NCBI RefSeq assembly: GCF_019793465.1
Contig: NZ_JAILYJ010000024.1
Span: forward strand, 1 to 63,392
Source of the DNA: Rhizobium croatiense
GTDB lineage: Bacteria; Pseudomonadota; Alphaproteobacteria; Rhizobiales; Rhizobiaceae
Direction of reading: 5' to 3'
Length of the DNA stretch: 63,392 bases
A program made the position numbers and the translations under genes. Shown one piece after another: positions 61,433 to 63,392 of this stretch. Every line of letters starts with the position of its first letter. Position 1 is the stretch's first letter. The notes under the pieces are model-generated. The model was given only the letters and a program-made list of their open reading frames with translations. It had not been told where the DNA came from and ran no database searches.

Positions 61433-62350
61433 ATGGCAAAGCCACAAACATTTGACAACCAACAATCTCCCAAGCGGCTGATCGGTTATGCCCGGGTGTC
61501 GACGGATGAACAGGTCCACGATGCCCAGTTGGACGAGCTGCGTGCAGCCGGCTGCGATCGGATCCATCAGGAGCATGGTTCCGGAGCATCGCGGGCTCGA
61601 CCGGTGCTGACGCGATTACTCGCTGAACTTAGCGCCGGCGACGTCCTCATTGTCGTGCGCCTCGATCGACTGGCCCGATCCGTCAGTCATCTCTTGTCGG
61701 TGATCGAGGACCTCGAGGCCCGCGGCGTGCATTTCCGGTCGATCCGCGATCCAATCGATACGTCGACCCCGCAGGGCATGTTTTCCCTTCAGGTCCTCGG
61801 CGCCGTCGCGCAGCTCGAGCGGGCGCTAATCGCTGAGCGTACCAAAGCCGGCATTAAGGCGGCGAAGGCACGCGGCAAGCTTCCTGGAAATCCCGGTCTG
61901 CGAGAACGACGGCCGGAGGCGATCAAGGCAATCTCGCAGGCACGGGAGAAGCTCTATCTCGATGAACTCATTGCATCGGCGCAGACGTGGCTGCCGATGG
62001 TGCGTCAACTCCGGCCGCAGCACAGTTGGGACAATGTCGTGCGGGTTCTCAATCGCCGTGGCCACGACTGGACCGTCGAACGCCTTCGTCGCGCTGTTCA
62101 TCGCATGGTACGCGAAAAGCTCGCGGAGAAGGAACTCCTTGCTCGATCCCCTCGCCGGGCTCCCGAAGACTATCTGATGAAGCTGGTGGCGGCAATTGCC
62201 ATTGCCGATCCCAACCTGTCGCTGCGCGACATTGCCGCGCAACTGGACCAGATGGGAGAACGGCCTGTGCGCAGCGGCAAGAACTGGCAACCGTCCTCGG
62301 TGCGGGTCCTGCTGGACGAAGCCCACCGATTTGGCCTCATTCGCCGTTGA
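61433..62350 (+). CDS. Serine recombinase (resolvase/invertase family)
   Basis: I start it at the ATG at 61433, giving 305 aa: the catalytic N-terminal domain with YARVSTDEQ (nucleophile Ser23), the conserved LDRLARSVSHLLSVIEDLEA, and GAVAQLERALIAERTKAGI, followed by a longer C-terminal part with HTH segments. Size puts it between small resolvases and large integrases. Its site is probably in the region upstream. It may resolve plasmid multimers or belong to a transposon; no partner genes are present. Confidence 0.92.
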   Translation: MAKPQTFDNQQSPKRLIGYARVSTDEQVHDAQLDELRAAGCDRIHQEHGSGASRARPVLTRLLAELSAGDVLIVVRLDRLARSVSHLLSVIEDLEARGVHFRSIRDPIDTSTPQGMFSLQVLGAVAQLERALIAERTKAGIKAAKARGKLPGNPGLRERRPEAIKAISQAREKLYLDELIASAQTWLPMVRQLRPQHSWDNVVRVLNRRGHDWTVERLRRAVHRMVREKLAEKELLARSPRRAPEDYLMKLVAAIAIADPNLSLRDIAAQLDQMGERPVRSGKNWQPSSVRVLLDEAHRFGLIRR

Positions 62351-63392
62351 GGGCATGGTTCATCCGACGCCCGATGGCAGAGAGTCTTTTCTTGTCGCTA
62401 TTCGACTGCATAGCCGTCAGGTCCGGCCTTTGGGGATCTGTAGCGCCAGGACCGCTAGTCGCTATCGCTCCGCGGTTTCAGCTCAGCGCCTACATCCTCG
62501 CCGCGGAGCCGGCTTCCTCCGCCTGCTCGCCCCCTCCCCCGGAACGTGCTGAAGGCTTCAGCCGCGGTGATTATGATCCGCAGAGGCGCGCGGGCCATGA
62601 CCCTCGGCGGCGCGGGTAAAAGCAGAGGACAGCCGCTCCCCTCGCTACCAAAAAGCCGTCTCGGCTGCACGACGAATTCGGGCGCGAGCCGGAACTCAGT
62701 CAGACAGTATTTGTTTCTTTTACAATCCGTCCGCGTTTCGGCGTTCTTTCAAGGATGCTCGACAATTTGATTGAGCCATTTGTCCGCGCCGCCAGCTATA
62801 TTTCCTACAAGAATGATTACGGCCGAAGATCTGCAAACATTCGTTTTACGACCAGCAAATTTCGACTGTCCTCGAAGCCTGGGAGGTCTTCGTCCTGAAG
62901 CATCCTGCGGAGACCGCCGTTAAGATTACAAAGCAATGTCTCCTTTCAGTCGTGACAAACACCGCGATTGTTCGTTCGAACACGAAGCCGCTCAATCGGC
63001 TCCGTGCATCAACTGACCTTACTACACCAGCCGCATAGAAGGGCTGTCGGCCATTCTACCCGGGCAACCATGACCAATGCCCTTAGAACGTCATGTACGA
63101 TCAAAAATGACCGCCAAGACCCCGCGACCCATGGCGGCGACAGGACGGTACCTATCTCTACACAACCGATCTTGTGAGAGGTGGCGCGAGGAGCGGGTCA
63201 TGCGCCGTCCATAGTAGCGCCCGAAAATGTCGCTTCTTTTCAGAGTGTTGTAGCTGTGGTCAGCTGACCACCGGAAAAGCAGCTGTTGGCAGTGCGTCCC
63301 ACCCCAAAAGACTTGCTGGCCCACGACAGCAGAGTCTGGCGAAAAACCTCGATCAGTGGACCCGCTGACCTAGCACTCAATCCTCTCCGGCA
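62351..63392. other. No gene supported
   Basis: About 1040 bp. A protein-like fragment (HSFYDQQISTVLEAWEVFVL, KHPAETAVKITKQ) lies near 62838-62940 on the plus strand without a start or a known family. A perfect 16-bp palindrome GTGGTCAGCTGACCAC lies at 63256-63271. Nothing else stands out. Confidence 0.45.

Noticed and set aside
1..63392. CRISPR array, tRNA, rRNA, repABC origin, nod box
   Set aside because: I looked for regularly spaced repeats, clover-leaf genes, replication genes and nod-box-like sequences and found none I could support. A nod box with many mismatches could be missed by eye.

Overview
The window looks like accessory plasmid DNA from a Rhizobium of the etli/phaseoli group. 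The strongest marker is a gene matching rhizavidin as I remember it from the symbiotic plasmid of R. etli (14.6-15.1 kb). Supporting evidence is a DUF1612/HTH gene of the rhizobial plasmid family 'RHE_PE00001', a pRiA4b ORF-3-like gene, an alphaproteobacterial LexA box (GTTC-N7-GTTC), and a dense scatter of IS remnants and pseudogenes. No rRNA, tRNA, CRISPR array or replication origin was seen.

Left part (0-29 kb) is a mosaic of intact metabolic genes in decayed DNA. It holds a GH3 beta-glucosidase with a PA14 insert; a frameshifted ISAs1-family element with a clear 10-bp target duplication beside a LysR gene; four short-chain dehydrogenases and a RibD/DHFR-like reductase; a multicopper oxidase with a small partner; a split IS66 element; rhizavidin; a decayed molybdenum hydroxylase operon that still carries an intact MBL-fold hydrolase; broken ABC exporter, CBS-BON, phosphoketolase, histidine kinase and PDZ genes around an intact type III polyketide synthase; a three-BON protein; a TetR/SDR pair; a large unknown membrane-anchored protein; and an IS5-family element.

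Middle part (29-40 kb) is a DNA damage and repair block: a PIN-like protein, a broken HigBA-type pair, the mutasome imuA-imuB-dnaE2 behind a LexA box, an ATP-dependent DNA ligase of LigD type, and an SRAP protein. Just after it lies a strong candidate for a 'cuckoo'-type small RNA whose four hairpins each display CCUCCUCCC. Small zinc-ribbon, hypothetical and pRiA4b-type genes follow.

Right part (40.5-59.5 kb) reads as a defence island. It contains a type III restriction-modification pair with a DUF6883 gene; a GmrSD-like DUF262/DUF1524 protein; a three-gene AddB-like / AddA-like / small PD-(D/E)XK operon; a three-gene ubiquitin-like system (multi-ubiquitin protein, DUF6791-ThiF E1, DUF6527); and, divergent from it across a 141-bp region packed with inverted repeats, an Xre/ParS-like antitoxin with a RES-domain toxin. 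The right edge (59.7-63.4 kb) carries the DUF1612 plasmid gene and a serine recombinase, then about 1 kb with no gene I can support.

The most promising unexplored systems are the ubiquitin-like operon that shares its promoter region with a toxin-antitoxin pair, and the AddAB-like operon with its extra small nuclease.
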